Positions 9,781 through 19,363 of a stretch of DNA of 64,000 nucleotides are shown in pieces. The stretch comes from CAVSLM01 sp963728895 (GTDB lineage Bacteria > Pseudomonadota > Gammaproteobacteria > JBBQDK01). The DNA lies in NCBI GenBank assembly GCA_963728895.1, contig CAVSLM010000009.1, positions 25,724-89,723 on the forward strand. Reading direction: 5' to 3'. Made by a program: the position numbers and the translations under genes. How positions within the stretch are numbered: position 1 is the stretch's first letter; every line of letters starts with the position of its first letter. Below the pieces are notes generated by a model. That model did no database searches. It worked only from the letters and a program-made list of their open reading frames with translations, and was not told the origin of the DNA.

Positions 9781-11208
9781 CTAGCGCTCGGTCCCGGTGG
9801 GGCTGGCCGTCAGGGACTCGCTCTCCGCATCCGCTTCGGCTTCCGCGGCCGATGGGGCTTCCTGCGAAGCATCGGGCTCGTCTGCGTCCGCATCCTGGCC
9901 GGGTACCGGCACGAAGCGCTTGGCCAGCTCGCGGTACACCGCTTCCTGGCAGACCAGGCGCGAGGTGCCGTAGGCGATGAACGACGCCGCCATCAACGGA
10001 AACAACATGGCATGGTTGTCGGTCACTTCCATGACGATGACGAAGGCGGTGATCGGGGTCTGCACGGCGCCGGAAAGATAGCTCACCATGCCCAGCACGA
10101 TGGCAGCGGCGATCGGAGCGCTGGGAAACCAGTGGGCGAGGTCCGCGCCGATGCCGGCGCCGGTCGCCAGTGACGGCGCGAAGATGCCGCCGGGAATCCC
10201 GCTCAGGTAGGACACTGCGCTCGCCAGCAGCTTCCAGACCGGATACAGCAGGGCGGGCTGGGCGCTTTCGGTGACGATGCCGCGCGCTTCATGGTAGCCG
10301 CTTCCGAAGGCCGTGCCCCCCGACAGCCATCCGATGGTCGCCAGCGCCAGTCCACAGCCTGCAGCGACCACGTAGGGATAGCGGCGCATCCACGGTGCGA
10401 GCATGCGGCTGCCGTTGATCAGGATGACACTGAAGGTGCCGCCTGCGAAGCCACCGACAATGCCGCAGAGCGGAACCAATGCCCAGGCGCCCGGGCTGAG
10501 CGCTGCGTTGGTGGATCCGAAATAGGTGTAGTTGCCGAGCAGCGCCACCGCCGTCACGCCGGAGACGATTACCGCGATCAGCAGCGTGCCGCTGCTGCGC
10601 TGCTCGAACGAGCGGCTCATCTCCTCGATGGCGAAGATGATGCCCGCGATGGGGGTGTTGAAGGCCGCGGCGATACCGGCGGCGCCACCCGCGAGGATCA
10701 GGCCGCGTTCCATTTCGTGGCGTGGAAAGCGCGCGATGCGACCGGCATAGAACATGATCGAGGCGCCCACGTGCACCGTCGGCCCTTCGCGCCCGATCGA
10801 GGCGCCCGAGAGCAGGCCGAGAAAAGTCAGCAGGATCTTGCCGAGCGCAATGCGTACCGAGAGCAGCTGCAAGCGTTGTGCGCTGCCCTTGATGCGCAGC
10901 GCCGCGATGGCCTGCGGAATCCCGCTGCCCTCGGAGCCCGGAAAGAAGCGCCGGGTCAGCCACAGCACGAACATCAGACCAAGCGGGGAGATGGCGAAGG
11001 GGAACCACAGCGACCGCGCAATGACCAGGTGGAAGGCTTCATTGGCGTACTCGCTGGCGATGGCGATCAGCGCCGCGAGTGCCCCCACGGTAAATGCGCC
11101 ACCCCAGAACACCACGCGCGTGCGCCACGCGCTCGCCGACAGGGCGTGCCGACGGAAACGGTCGAGCAGGCGGATGTAGGCGCGGACTGGACCGAGCAGG
11201 GACGACAT
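9781..11208 (-). CDS. ClC-type chloride channel or H+/Cl- exchanger
   Basis: A 475-residue ClC-family membrane protein. The conserved ion-pathway motifs are present in order: GSGIPQ (about residue 85), GREGPTVHVG (about 130) carrying the gating glutamate, and FNTPIAGIIFAIEEMSRSF (about 175) carrying the internal proton glutamate seen in exchangers. This suggests an exchanger rather than a passive channel. GIFAPSLATGAGIG completes the pore signature later. An acidic, low-complexity tail (DADADEPDASQEAPSAAEAE) ends the protein. The ATG at 11208 is chosen over longer in-frame starts because translation before it is not ClC-like. Confidence 0.92.
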   Translation of the reverse strand: MSSLLGPVRAYIRLLDRFRRHALSASAWRTRVVFWGGAFTVGALAALIAIASEYANEAFHLVIARSLWFPFAISPLGLMFVLWLTRRFFPGSEGSGIPQAIAALRIKGSAQRLQLLSVRIALGKILLTFLGLLSGASIGREGPTVHVGASIMFYAGRIARFPRHEMERGLILAGGAAGIAAAFNTPIAGIIFAIEEMSRSFEQRSSGTLLIAVIVSGVTAVALLGNYTYFGSTNAALSPGAWALVPLCGIVGGFAGGTFSVILINGSRMLAPWMRRYPYVVAAGCGLALATIGWLSGGTAFGSGYHEARGIVTESAQPALLYPVWKLLASAVSYLSGIPGGIFAPSLATGAGIGADLAHWFPSAPIAAAIVLGMVSYLSGAVQTPITAFVIVMEVTDNHAMLFPLMAASFIAYGTSRLVCQEAVYRELAKRFVPVPGQDADADEPDASQEAPSAAEAEADAESESLTASPTGTER

Positions 11209-11442
11209 CCGGCGATTGTAACATAGCGCCTGCGCGGCCCCCGGGCGCCGCACCGCACCTTGCGCGTGCCGTGAATCGACCCGCAGTGCCTTGTGCACCC
11301 CTTTCGTGCGCATCGCGCATGCCGCGACGGCAGCCTGCGCGGGACATGCTGGCCAGGCAAAACAACTGGCGTACACTAAGCCCGCGCGAATGATCGACGA
11401 GGGCGAGCGAGCGGGCGGCCCTGAGCAGCGCCAGGGGTCTCC

Positions 11443-14400
11443 ATGACGATTCGAGTTGCGATCCACCACCACACCCGGTACATCTACGACCGACCGGTCT
11501 CGCTGTCACCGCACACCTTCCGACTGCGCCCGGCCGTGCATTCGCGCACGCCGGTGGAAGCCTACTCGCTGAAAATCCGGCCCGAAGGACATTTCCTCAA
11601 TTGGCAGCAGGACCCCTTCGGCAATTTTCTCGCGCGCGTTGTGTTTCCGGAAAAGGTGCGCGAGCTCACCGTCGACGTGGAAGTGATCGCCGACATGACG
11701 GTGATCAACCCGTTCGACTTCTTCATCGATGAGGACGCCGGGCACGTACCCTTCCGGTACGAGGAGGCGTTGCGCAAGCAGCTGCAGCCCTATCTGGAGG
11801 TGACGGAACAGGGCCCGCTGCTGCAGCGCTGGCTGTCCGGAGTGGACCGCTCGCCCCAGGGCACGGTCGACTTCCTGGTGGCACTGAACCGCAGGCTGTG
11901 GCAGGACATCCAGTATTCCATTCGCATGGAGCCGGGTGTGCAGAGCTGCGAGGAGACGCTGCAGCGCGCGGTCGGCTCGTGCCGCGACTCCGGCTGGCTG
12001 CTGGTGCAGATCCTGCGTCACCTGGGACTCGCGGCGCGTTTCGTCTCCGGTTATCTGGTGCAGCTTACCGCCGACGTTAAATCGCTCGACGGGCCTTCCG
12101 GTCCCGAACACGACTTTACCGATCTGCATGCCTGGGCCGAGGTCTATGTGCCCGGTGCCGGGTGGCTGGGCCTCGATCCAACCTCGGGCCTGTTCGCGGG
12201 CGAAGGACATATCCCGCTCGCCTGCACACCCGATCCGGCGAGCGCCGCGCCGGTGACCGGTCTCGCCGAGCGCTGCGACACACGGCTGTCGTTTCACAAC
12301 GAGGTGCGCCGCATCCACGAGGATCCGCGCGTTACCAAGCCCTACACGGAGGACCAGTGGGAGTGCATCGAGGCGCTGGGACGCAAGGTCGATGCCGACC
12401 TGATCGAGGGCGACGTGCGCCTGACCATGGGCGGCGAGCCGACCTTCGTCTCCATCGATGACATGGAGTCCGCGCAGTGGAATGTTGACGCCGACGGGGA
12501 GCACAAGCGCCGTCTCGCCGGCGACCTGATCAATCGCCTGCGCGATGCCTTCGCCCCCGGCGGCGTGCTGCAGCACGGGCAGGGCAAGTGGTATCCCGGC
12601 GAGCCCTTGCCGCGCTGGCAGCTGGGCTGCTACTGGCGCAAGGACGGCGTGCCGGTATGGAGCGATCCCCAGCTCCTGGCCAGTCCGGGCACCGACGGCA
12701 CGGCGGACATCGACACCGCACAGCGTCTCGCCGAAGCCCTGGCGCAGCGGCTGGCGGTTCCGGGCGACTGCGTGCGGCCCGGCTACGAAGACACCGCCTA
12801 TCTGCTGTGGAAGGAGGGCAACCTGCCGGTCAATGTGGACCCGCTTGCGGCGGAGCTCGACGATCCCGCCGAACGCCGGCGGCTCGCATCGCTGCTGCAG
12901 CGGGGCCTCGGTACGCCGACCGGGTACGTCCTGCCGCTGCAGCGCGACGCGCTGCAGGACACCTGGCGCAGCAGCCACTGGGAGCTGCGGCGCGGACATC
13001 TGTTCCTGGTCCCGGGCGACGGCCCCATGGGTTTTCGCCTGCCGCTCGAATCCCTGCCCTGGGTGGCGCCGTCCAAACGCGAGGCGCAGCACGAGCGCAG
13101 CCTGTTCGAGCCGTTGCCGCAGCTCGGCGACTACTATGGCGAAATCACCCGGCGCTACAGCCGCTGGGCCGAGGGGATAGCGGCGCGGCACGAGGAGGCG
13201 AACGCCGAGCCCGGCGCAGACGAAACCTACGTGAAAGTGGCGCACACGGCGCTGTGCATCGAGCTGCGCCAGGGACACCTGCACGTGTTTCTGCCGCCGC
13301 TCACGCACCTCGAGCATTTCCTGGATCTGGTCGCGAGCGTCGAGGCGAGCGCCCGCGCCCTGGGCGTTGCGGTGGTGCTCGAAGGTTACGAGCCGCCGCG
13401 CGACTGGCGCCTGCAGCGCCTGCTGATCACGCCGGACCCCGGCGTCATCGAGGTCAACATCCACCCGGCGGAGAGCTGGGCCGAGCTGGTGCACAACACC
13501 CACACCCTGTACGAACAGGCACATCTCGCGCGGCTCGGCACCGAGAAATTCATGCTCGACGGCCGGCATACCGGGACCGGCGGCGGCAATCACGTCACCA
13601 TCGGCGGTCCGACGCCCGCCGACAGCCCGATACTGCGGCGTCCCGACCTGATGCGCAGCCTGGTCACCTATTGGCAACACCATCCGGGGCTTTCGTTCCT
13701 GTTCTCGGGAATGTTCATCGGGCCGACCAGCCAGGCGCCGCGCGTCGACGAAGGCCGCGACGAGCGGCTCTACGAGCTGGAAATTGCTTTCCAGCAGATG
13801 CCGGAGGGGGAGATTGCCGCACCCTGGCTGGTGGACCGGTTGCTGCGCAACCTGCTGGTGGACGTGACCGGCAACACCCACCGTACCGAGTTCTGCATCG
13901 ACAAGCTGTACTCGCCCGACACCGCCAGCGGCCGGCTCGGTCTGGTGGAGCTGCGTGCCTTCGAGATGCCCCCGCATGCGCGCATGAGCCTGGTGCAGAT
14001 GCTGTTGCTGCGCGCGCTGATCGCGCGCCTGTGGCACGAGCCCTACCGGCACCGGCTGGTGCGCTGGGGTACCGAGCTGCACGACCGTTTCATGCTGCCG
14101 TATTACGTGTGGGCGGACATGACCGATGTGGTCCAGGACCTGCGCCGCGCCGGTTATCCGTTCCAGCTGGACTGGCTGGCGCCGTTCCAGGAGTTCCGAT
14201 ACCCACACTACGGCGCGGTGCAGCTGGGCGACATCCGGCTCGACCTGCGCATGGCCATCGAGCCCTGGCACGTGCTCGGCGAGGAGGTCACGCGGGCCGG
14301 CACCGCGCGCTTCGTCGACTCCTCGGTGGAGCGCCTGCAGGTGCGCGTGCAGGGGCTCAGCGACTCGCGCTACGTGCTGGTGTGCAACGGGCGCCGCGTG

Positions 14401-14814
14401 CCACTGCAGTCGACGGGTACCCACGCGGAGTACGTGGCCGGCGTGCGCTACCGTGCCTGGCAGCCGCCTTCGGCGCTGCATCCCACCATCGGCGTGCACT
14501 CGCCGCTGGTGTTCGATCTCATCGACACCTGGAACGGGCGTTCCATCGGCGGCTGCACCTACCACGTGGCGCACCCCGGTGGAAGACACTACGACGTATT
14601 CCCCGTCAATGCCTACGAGGCCGAGGCACGGCGCGTGACGCGCTTCTGGGACTACGGGCATACCGCGGGCCCGCTGCAGCCTCCGCCCGAGATGGCGAGC
14701 GTCGGAACGTTCTTTCCCGAGGGCCATCCGCCGGGGCCGATGGCGCCACCCGCCGAAGAGACCAACCGCGAGTACCCCTACACCCTCGATCTGCGCCGCC
14801 GGCCGGTCTCCTGA
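11443..14814 (+). CDS. Transglutaminase-like protein with DUF2126 domain
   Basis: A 1,123-residue protein with two parts. Residues about 1-290 are a bacterial transglutaminase module: beta-rich start (IRVAIHHHTRYIYDRPV), catalytic Cys in GSCRDSGWLLVQILR, His in DLHAWAEVYVPGAGW and Asp in LGLDPTSGLF. The remainder is the long DUF2126 region (for example RLTMGGEPTFVSIDDME, HNTHTLYEQAHLARLGTEK, GRHTGTGGGNHVTIGG). Such proteins occur beside circularly permuted ATP-grasp and alpha-E genes and are predicted to cleave or process peptides made by the ligase. First gene of a three-gene operon; the next starts about 60 bases downstream. The frame is intact. Confidence 0.93.
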   Translation: MTIRVAIHHHTRYIYDRPVSLSPHTFRLRPAVHSRTPVEAYSLKIRPEGHFLNWQQDPFGNFLARVVFPEKVRELTVDVEVIADMTVINPFDFFIDEDAGHVPFRYEEALRKQLQPYLEVTEQGPLLQRWLSGVDRSPQGTVDFLVALNRRLWQDIQYSIRMEPGVQSCEETLQRAVGSCRDSGWLLVQILRHLGLAARFVSGYLVQLTADVKSLDGPSGPEHDFTDLHAWAEVYVPGAGWLGLDPTSGLFAGEGHIPLACTPDPASAAPVTGLAERCDTRLSFHNEVRRIHEDPRVTKPYTEDQWECIEALGRKVDADLIEGDVRLTMGGEPTFVSIDDMESAQWNVDADGEHKRRLAGDLINRLRDAFAPGGVLQHGQGKWYPGEPLPRWQLGCYWRKDGVPVWSDPQLLASPGTDGTADIDTAQRLAEALAQRLAVPGDCVRPGYEDTAYLLWKEGNLPVNVDPLAAELDDPAERRRLASLLQRGLGTPTGYVLPLQRDALQDTWRSSHWELRRGHLFLVPGDGPMGFRLPLESLPWVAPSKREAQHERSLFEPLPQLGDYYGEITRRYSRWAEGIAARHEEANAEPGADETYVKVAHTALCIELRQGHLHVFLPPLTHLEHFLDLVASVEASARALGVAVVLEGYEPPRDWRLQRLLITPDPGVIEVNIHPAESWAELVHNTHTLYEQAHLARLGTEKFMLDGRHTGTGGGNHVTIGGPTPADSPILRRPDLMRSLVTYWQHHPGLSFLFSGMFIGPTSQAPRVDEGRDERLYELEIAFQQMPEGEIAAPWLVDRLLRNLLVDVTGNTHRTEFCIDKLYSPDTASGRLGLVELRAFEMPPHARMSLVQMLLLRALIARLWHEPYRHRLVRWGTELHDRFMLPYYVWADMTDVVQDLRRAGYPFQLDWLAPFQEFRYPHYGAVQLGDIRLDLRMAIEPWHVLGEEVTRAGTARFVDSSVERLQVRVQGLSDSRYVLVCNGRRVPLQSTGTHAEYVAGVRYRAWQPPSALHPTIGVHSPLVFDLIDTWNGRSIGGCTYHVAHPGGRHYDVFPVNAYEAEARRVTRFWDYGHTAGPLQPPPEMASVGTFFPEGHPPGPMAPPAEETNREYPYTLDLRRRPVS

Positions 14815-14878
14815 GCAGGGGCGCGACAGGGGCCGTTCAGCGCTTATACTTTCGGTCCGAGCGCAAGCCGGTGGTGTG

Positions 14879-17452
14879 ATGAAACTGCCCAGCCCGAATA
14901 CCGAAGACCTGTCGCGCCTGGCGTATCGCTCCGACGCCGAATCGTTGGACGAGATGTTGGACGAGGAGGGCGCGGTGCGGACGCACTGGCGCTACTTCGC
15001 GCACGCGCTGGAGGAGCTCGGCTCCGAGGAGCTGGAGCGCCGGCGTCACGAAGCGGCGCGCCTGCTGCGTGAGAACGGCGTCAGCTACAACGTCTACGGA
15101 GATCCGGAAGGCCTGAACCGCCCCTGGGAGCTCGACCCCATCCCCATGCTGATCAGCAGCGAGGAATGGGCGGTCATCGAGTCGGGGCTGATCCAGCGTG
15201 CCGAGCTGCTGGATCTGGTACTGGCCGACATCTACGGCCCGCGCGACCTGATCCGCCGCGGACTGCTGCCGCTCGAGCTGATCTACGCCCACGGCGGCTT
15301 TCTGCGCCCTTGCGACCGGCTGCGCCTGCCCACCCGCCATCAGCTGGTGCTCTACAGCGCGGATCTCGCGCGCGGCCCGGACGGGCGCATGTGGGTGATC
15401 AGCGACCGCACTCAGGCGCCTTCCGGCGCGGGCTATGCTCTCGAGAACCGCACCGCAACCTCGCGGGCGCTGCCGAGCCTGTTCCGCGACTGCCAGGTGC
15501 ATCGGCTGGCGCTGTTCTTCCGTGCCCTGCGCGCCGCGCTCGGGGCCATCGCCCCGCACCACCGTGATCAGCCGCGGGTGGTGGTGCTGACACCGGGACC
15601 GCGCAACGAGACCTATTTCGAGCATGCCTACCTCGCCGCCTATCTGGGCTACGCGCTCGCGCAGGGCGAGGACCTCACCGTGCGCGAAGGCGACCTGTGG
15701 CTGAAGTCGCTGGATGGGCTGCGCCGCGTCGACATCCTGTTGCGCCGCGTCGATGACCATTTCTGCGATCCGCTCGAGCTGCGCGAGGACTCGCGTCTCG
15801 GCGTGGCCGGGCTGCTGGAAGCCGCGCGCCGCGGCAACGTGGCCATCGCCAATCCGCTCGGCAGCAGCGTGCTGGAGAATCCCGGACTGATGTCGTTCCT
15901 GCCCGGTATTTCGCGCGCGCTGCTGGGACAGGACCTGCGCCTGTCGCCGGTGGCGAGCTGGTGGTGCGGACAGCCGAAGGAGATGGGTTACGTCCTGGCG
16001 CATCTCGACCGGCTCGTCATCAAGCCCATCTATCACCAGCCACGCAGCCGCGCCGTTTTCGGCGGGCGGCTTTCCAAGAAGGAGCTCGAGATCTGGCGCG
16101 CGCGGATCCGTGCGCGCCCGCACAAGTACGTCGGCCAGGAGCAGGTGACCTTCTCCACCACGCCGGCGCTGGTGAACGGTCGGCTCGAGCCGCGCCGGGC
16201 CATCCTGCGCAGCTTTCTCGTGGCGGGCGAGCACGACTATGCCGTGATGCCCGGCGGCCTGACGCGCATCGCGCCCGAGCGCGGTGCCTTTGTCGTTTCC
16301 AACCAGGCCGGGGGCATCAGCAAGGATACCTGGGTGCTTGCCTCCGAGCCCGAGCGCGAGGTGAGCCTGTGGCTGCAGGCCGCGCGCGACCAGGTGGCGC
16401 ACGCCAGCAGCGGCGTGCTGCCCAGCCGCGCGGCGGACAACCTGTTCTGGGTCGGACGCTACGCCGAGCGGGCCGAAGGCTGTGCGCGGCTGCTGCGCAC
16501 CATCCTGCAGCGCTACGGAGAGACCGCGCACTCCACCTACGAGCCGGAGGTGCAGTCGCTGCGTACCCTGCTGCGCGCGCTCACGCAGGTCACGGCCAGC
16601 TACCCGGGCTTCGTCGGCGAGGAGCAGGAGGAGCACCTGCGCGAGCCCCAGCAGGAGTTGCTTGCGCTGACCCTGGATCCCGACCGTGCCGGTGGCCTCA
16701 CGCGCAACCTGCAGGCGCTGGTGCAGTCCGCCTATGCGGTGCGCGACCTGTGGTCCAGCGACACGTGGCGCGTGATCGACGAAATCGAAGGTGACTGGAG
16801 CCTGCTGCGCAGCGCTTCGCAGGCGAGCCTGGGCCGGGTGCAGAACGGGTTGGACGGCCTGATCACCGCGCTGCTGGCCTTCACCGGCCTCACCTCGGAG
16901 AGCATGACACGCGATCCTGGCTGGCTGCTGCTCGACATCGGCCGGCGCATGGAGCGGGCGCTGGGGCTGGTCGCGCTGCTGCGCTCCAGCCTGGTGCTGC
17001 GGCCCGAGCCGGCAGTGGAATCGCTGTTGCTGGAGTCGGTGCTCTCGGCGCACGAGAGTCTGATCACCTACCGGCGTCGTTATCGCTCGTACCTGCAACT
17101 GCAGACGGTCCTGGACCTGCTGCTGCTCGATGAAAGCAATCCGCGTGCGCTGTGCTGGCAGCTCGCGCGCCTGCACAAGCACGTTTCGGCGCTGCCGCGC
17201 CAGCGTTCGCCGCAGCGCCTGAGCGAAGAGGAGCGCCTCACGCTGGAGGCCACAACCCAACTGCGATTGTCGGACACCGCGCGGCTCGCCGCCGCCGAAG
17301 GCAGCCCTGCCGTACGCCAGGAGCTCGATCAGCTGCTGGCGCGGGTCGCGCAGCTGCTCGCACGGACCTCGGATGCCCTTACGCAGACCTTCTTCAGTCA
17401 CGCCTACGGACCGCGGCAGCTGGTGCCCATTCAGCCGGACTCGGAACCGTGA
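14879..17452 (+). CDS. Circularly permuted ATP-grasp / alpha-E fusion protein
   Basis: An 857-residue fusion. Residues about 60-490 are a circularly permuted type 2 ATP-grasp ligase (YNVYGDPEGLNRPWELDPIP, RTQAPSGAGYALENR, VVLTPGPRNETYFEHAYLA, ANPLGSSVLENPGLMSFLP, NQAGGISKDTWVL). From about residue 515 an alpha-E domain follows, opening with LPSRAADNLFWVGRYAERAE. In most genomes these are separate genes, as at 26471-28912 here. Family-based prediction is ATP-dependent peptide-bond formation; the substrate is unknown. GTG at 14876 and ATG at 14879 are adjacent start choices. TATACT at 14847-14852 could be a -10 box. The stop overlaps the next gene's GTG. Confidence 0.93.
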   Translation: MKLPSPNTEDLSRLAYRSDAESLDEMLDEEGAVRTHWRYFAHALEELGSEELERRRHEAARLLRENGVSYNVYGDPEGLNRPWELDPIPMLISSEEWAVIESGLIQRAELLDLVLADIYGPRDLIRRGLLPLELIYAHGGFLRPCDRLRLPTRHQLVLYSADLARGPDGRMWVISDRTQAPSGAGYALENRTATSRALPSLFRDCQVHRLALFFRALRAALGAIAPHHRDQPRVVVLTPGPRNETYFEHAYLAAYLGYALAQGEDLTVREGDLWLKSLDGLRRVDILLRRVDDHFCDPLELREDSRLGVAGLLEAARRGNVAIANPLGSSVLENPGLMSFLPGISRALLGQDLRLSPVASWWCGQPKEMGYVLAHLDRLVIKPIYHQPRSRAVFGGRLSKKELEIWRARIRARPHKYVGQEQVTFSTTPALVNGRLEPRRAILRSFLVAGEHDYAVMPGGLTRIAPERGAFVVSNQAGGISKDTWVLASEPEREVSLWLQAARDQVAHASSGVLPSRAADNLFWVGRYAERAEGCARLLRTILQRYGETAHSTYEPEVQSLRTLLRALTQVTASYPGFVGEEQEEHLREPQQELLALTLDPDRAGGLTRNLQALVQSAYAVRDLWSSDTWRVIDEIEGDWSLLRSASQASLGRVQNGLDGLITALLAFTGLTSESMTRDPGWLLLDIGRRMERALGLVALLRSSLVLRPEPAVESLLLESVLSAHESLITYRRRYRSYLQLQTVLDLLLLDESNPRALCWQLARLHKHVSALPRQRSPQRLSEEERLTLEATTQLRLSDTARLAAAEGSPAVRQELDQLLARVAQLLARTSDALTQTFFSHAYGPRQLVPIQPDSEP

Positions 17453-18330
17453 ACTACCGCATCGTGCATACCACGCGCTACACCTACAGCGAACCGGTGT
17501 GCCTGTGCCACAACGAGGCGCGCCTCACGCCGCGCACCTTCGCGCGCCAGACGCCCGGCACCACCACGCTGAAGATCGATCCGGCGCCGGCCGACCTGCG
17601 CGCGCGCGAGGATTTCTTCGGCAACTGCGTGAGCTATTTCTCCATCCAGCAGCCGCACCGCTCGCTCACCGTGACCGCGACCAGCGAAGTGCGTGTCGAA
17701 GGAGACGCCGAGCCGCGCGATTTCTCCGGCGATGCGCCGTGGGACATGGTGCGCGAGCGCCTGCGCACCGACACCCGCGTCGACATCTGGAACGCGCGCC
17801 CCTATGTCATGGACTCTCCGCTGGTTGCCGGCAGCGTGGAGCTCGCGCGCTACGCAGAGCGTTCCTTCCCGCGCGGGCGCCCGCTGCTGCAGGCGGTGCT
17901 GGATCTCATGCAGCGCATCCACCGCGATTTCACCTACGATCCCGACTTCACCACGATCGCCACGCCGCTCGCCGAGGTGCTCAAGCATCGCCGCGGCGTG
18001 TGCCAGGACTTCGCGCATCTCGCCATCGGCTGTTTGCGCGCACGCGGGCTCGCCGCCCGCTACCACAGCGGTTACATCGAAACCGCGCCGCCGTCGGGAG
18101 AGCCGCGCCTGACCGGCGCCGATGCCTCCCACGCCTGGTTCTCGGTGTTTCTGCCCGACACCGGCTGGCGCGATTTCGATCCGACCAACAACCAGATGCC
18201 GATGGACCGGCATATCACCCTGGGCTGGGGCCGCGACTATTCCGACGTCGCCCCGCTCAAGGGAGTGATCTTCGGTGGCGGCAGCCACCGGCTGGCCGTG
18301 TCCGTGGACGTCGCCAATCTGGACGGCTGA
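17449..18330 (+). CDS. Transglutaminase-like cysteine peptidase
   Basis: A 293-residue transglutaminase-family protein. An N-terminal beta domain (YRIVHTTRYTYSEPVCLCHN) precedes the catalytic core with Cys in RRGVCQDFAHLAIGCLR, His in DASHAWFSVFLPDTGW and Asp in RDFDPTNN. It starts at a GTG overlapping the stop of the ATP-grasp/alpha-E gene (GTGA), so the two are translationally coupled and probably act together. Predicted to hydrolyse or transfer amide bonds in the product of the ligase; the reaction is not known. Confidence 0.93.
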   Translation: MNYRIVHTTRYTYSEPVCLCHNEARLTPRTFARQTPGTTTLKIDPAPADLRAREDFFGNCVSYFSIQQPHRSLTVTATSEVRVEGDAEPRDFSGDAPWDMVRERLRTDTRVDIWNARPYVMDSPLVAGSVELARYAERSFPRGRPLLQAVLDLMQRIHRDFTYDPDFTTIATPLAEVLKHRRGVCQDFAHLAIGCLRARGLAARYHSGYIETAPPSGEPRLTGADASHAWFSVFLPDTGWRDFDPTNNQMPMDRHITLGWGRDYSDVAPLKGVIFGGGSHRLAVSVDVANLDG

Positions 18331-18499
18331 GCGTGCGCGCCCTGTACGGGTGCGGCGCAGCACGCCCCGCATCCGCGCGGCCCGCCCGCAGGTCTCACCG
18401 GGCGGCATGCGGAAAGGGATGCCGATCCGCCGCGAGGCGACAGGAGGGCCGCCCCTGCGCTACCTTTGCCCCACACGCCGCCTGCCCGGAGACACTGCC

Positions 18500-19045
18500 A
18501 TGCACATCCGCAGACTTGTACCCATCGCCCTTGCCGTCGTGTGCGCCGCGGTGCTGAGCGCGCACCCGGCCGCGGCGCAGGATTGCGCGGGCGGCCCGGC
18601 GCCCGAGATTACCGGGCAGACCTGGATCAACTCCGCACCGCTGCACCTCGCGCAGTTGCGCGGTCAGGTGGTGCTGGTCGAGTTCTGGACGCTCGGTTGC
18701 TCCAACTGCCGCAACGTCGAGCCGCATGTCAAGGAATGGCACCGGCGCTATGCCGACCGCGGCCTGAAGGTGATCGGCGTGCATACGCCGGAGTTCTCCT
18801 ACGAAGAGGACCCGGAGCGCGTGAAGAACTACGCTCGCGAGCACGACATCGAGCATGCGATCGTCACCGACAACGACTCTGCCATATGGGATCGCTTCGG
18901 TAACCGCTACTGGCCGGCGCTGTACCTGATCGACAAGAACGGTGTCATCTGCTACACGCACGTCGGCGAAGGCGGATACGAAAGAACCGAGGCAAGGATC
19001 CGCGACCTGCTCTCACAGAATCGGAGTGGTGAAAGACCAGAATGA
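18500..19045 (+). CDS. Exported thioredoxin-like (TlpA/DipZ C-terminal type) protein
   Basis: A 181-residue protein with signal peptide (PIALAVVCAAVLSAHPAAAQ) and a periplasmic thioredoxin fold. VVLVEFWTLGCSNCRNVEPH carries the redox-active CSNC, and GLKVIGVHTPEFSYEEDPE plus RYWPALYLIDKNG (the cis-proline region) match the domain at the end of DipZ. The ATG has GGAG eight bases upstream. It lies 170 bases after the transglutaminase operon on the same strand; a functional link is possible but not shown. Confidence 0.9.
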   Translation: MHIRRLVPIALAVVCAAVLSAHPAAAQDCAGGPAPEITGQTWINSAPLHLAQLRGQVVLVEFWTLGCSNCRNVEPHVKEWHRRYADRGLKVIGVHTPEFSYEEDPERVKNYAREHDIEHAIVTDNDSAIWDRFGNRYWPALYLIDKNGVICYTHVGEGGYERTEARIRDLLSQNRSGERPE

Positions 19046-19086
19046 CCCGCCTCGGCGTGCGGTGATACAGGACTTCGCGCCGGGAT

Positions 19087-19111
19087 GCTGGTGAGATTCT
19101 CGGGCTAGCCG
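19087..19111. repeat. Dispersed repeat, inverted copy
   Basis: GCTGGTGAGATTCTCGGGCTAGCCGGC is a diverged reverse copy of the AATCTCACCAGCC element also found near 2574, 5914, 6052 and 20965. It lies between the convergent thioredoxin-like gene and the small coiled-coil gene. Confidence 0.45.
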
Positions 19112-19185
19112 GCATCCCGGATGCTGGCAGGGGAGGGGTGTCGGCACACCGGCGGCGCGCCGCTCTCGTTTGCTTTGGTCACGTT

Positions 19186-19362
19186 TCAGTGATGCGGCAG
19201 GTTCTTCTGCTTGCTCGCGATCTCGACCATGGTCTCGAGACGAACGACGCGCTTGTCGACCTCGATCACATGCTGTTCCAGACGTTCGATATCGCGGGTC
19301 AGGCGCTTCACCTCATCGGTGAGCTTGAGGGTGTCGAGCAGCAGATCCTTCCAGGTCGCCAT
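19186..19362 (-). CDS. Small coiled-coil protein, 58 residues
   Basis: A 58-residue protein, MATWKDLLLDTLKLTDEVKR onward, ending in KQKNLPHH. Heptad spacing of Leu, Ile and Val from residue 7 to 47 predicts one long coiled coil, so it probably oligomerises. It begins one base after the stop of the ribbon-helix-helix gene, so the two form a two-gene operon. Function unknown; the pairing resembles a regulator with a small partner. Confidence 0.7.
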   Translation of the reverse strand: MATWKDLLLDTLKLTDEVKRLTRDIERLEQHVIEVDKRVVRLETMVEIASKQKNLPHH

Positions 19363-19363
19363 A

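Noticed and set aside
11506..17401. Very long minus-strand reading frames of about 1,073 and 854 codons opposite the transglutaminase and ATP-grasp genes
   Set aside because: They mirror real genes codon for codon, are rich in His, Gln, Arg and Ala without any recognisable domain, and arise because GC-rich coding DNA has few antisense stops.
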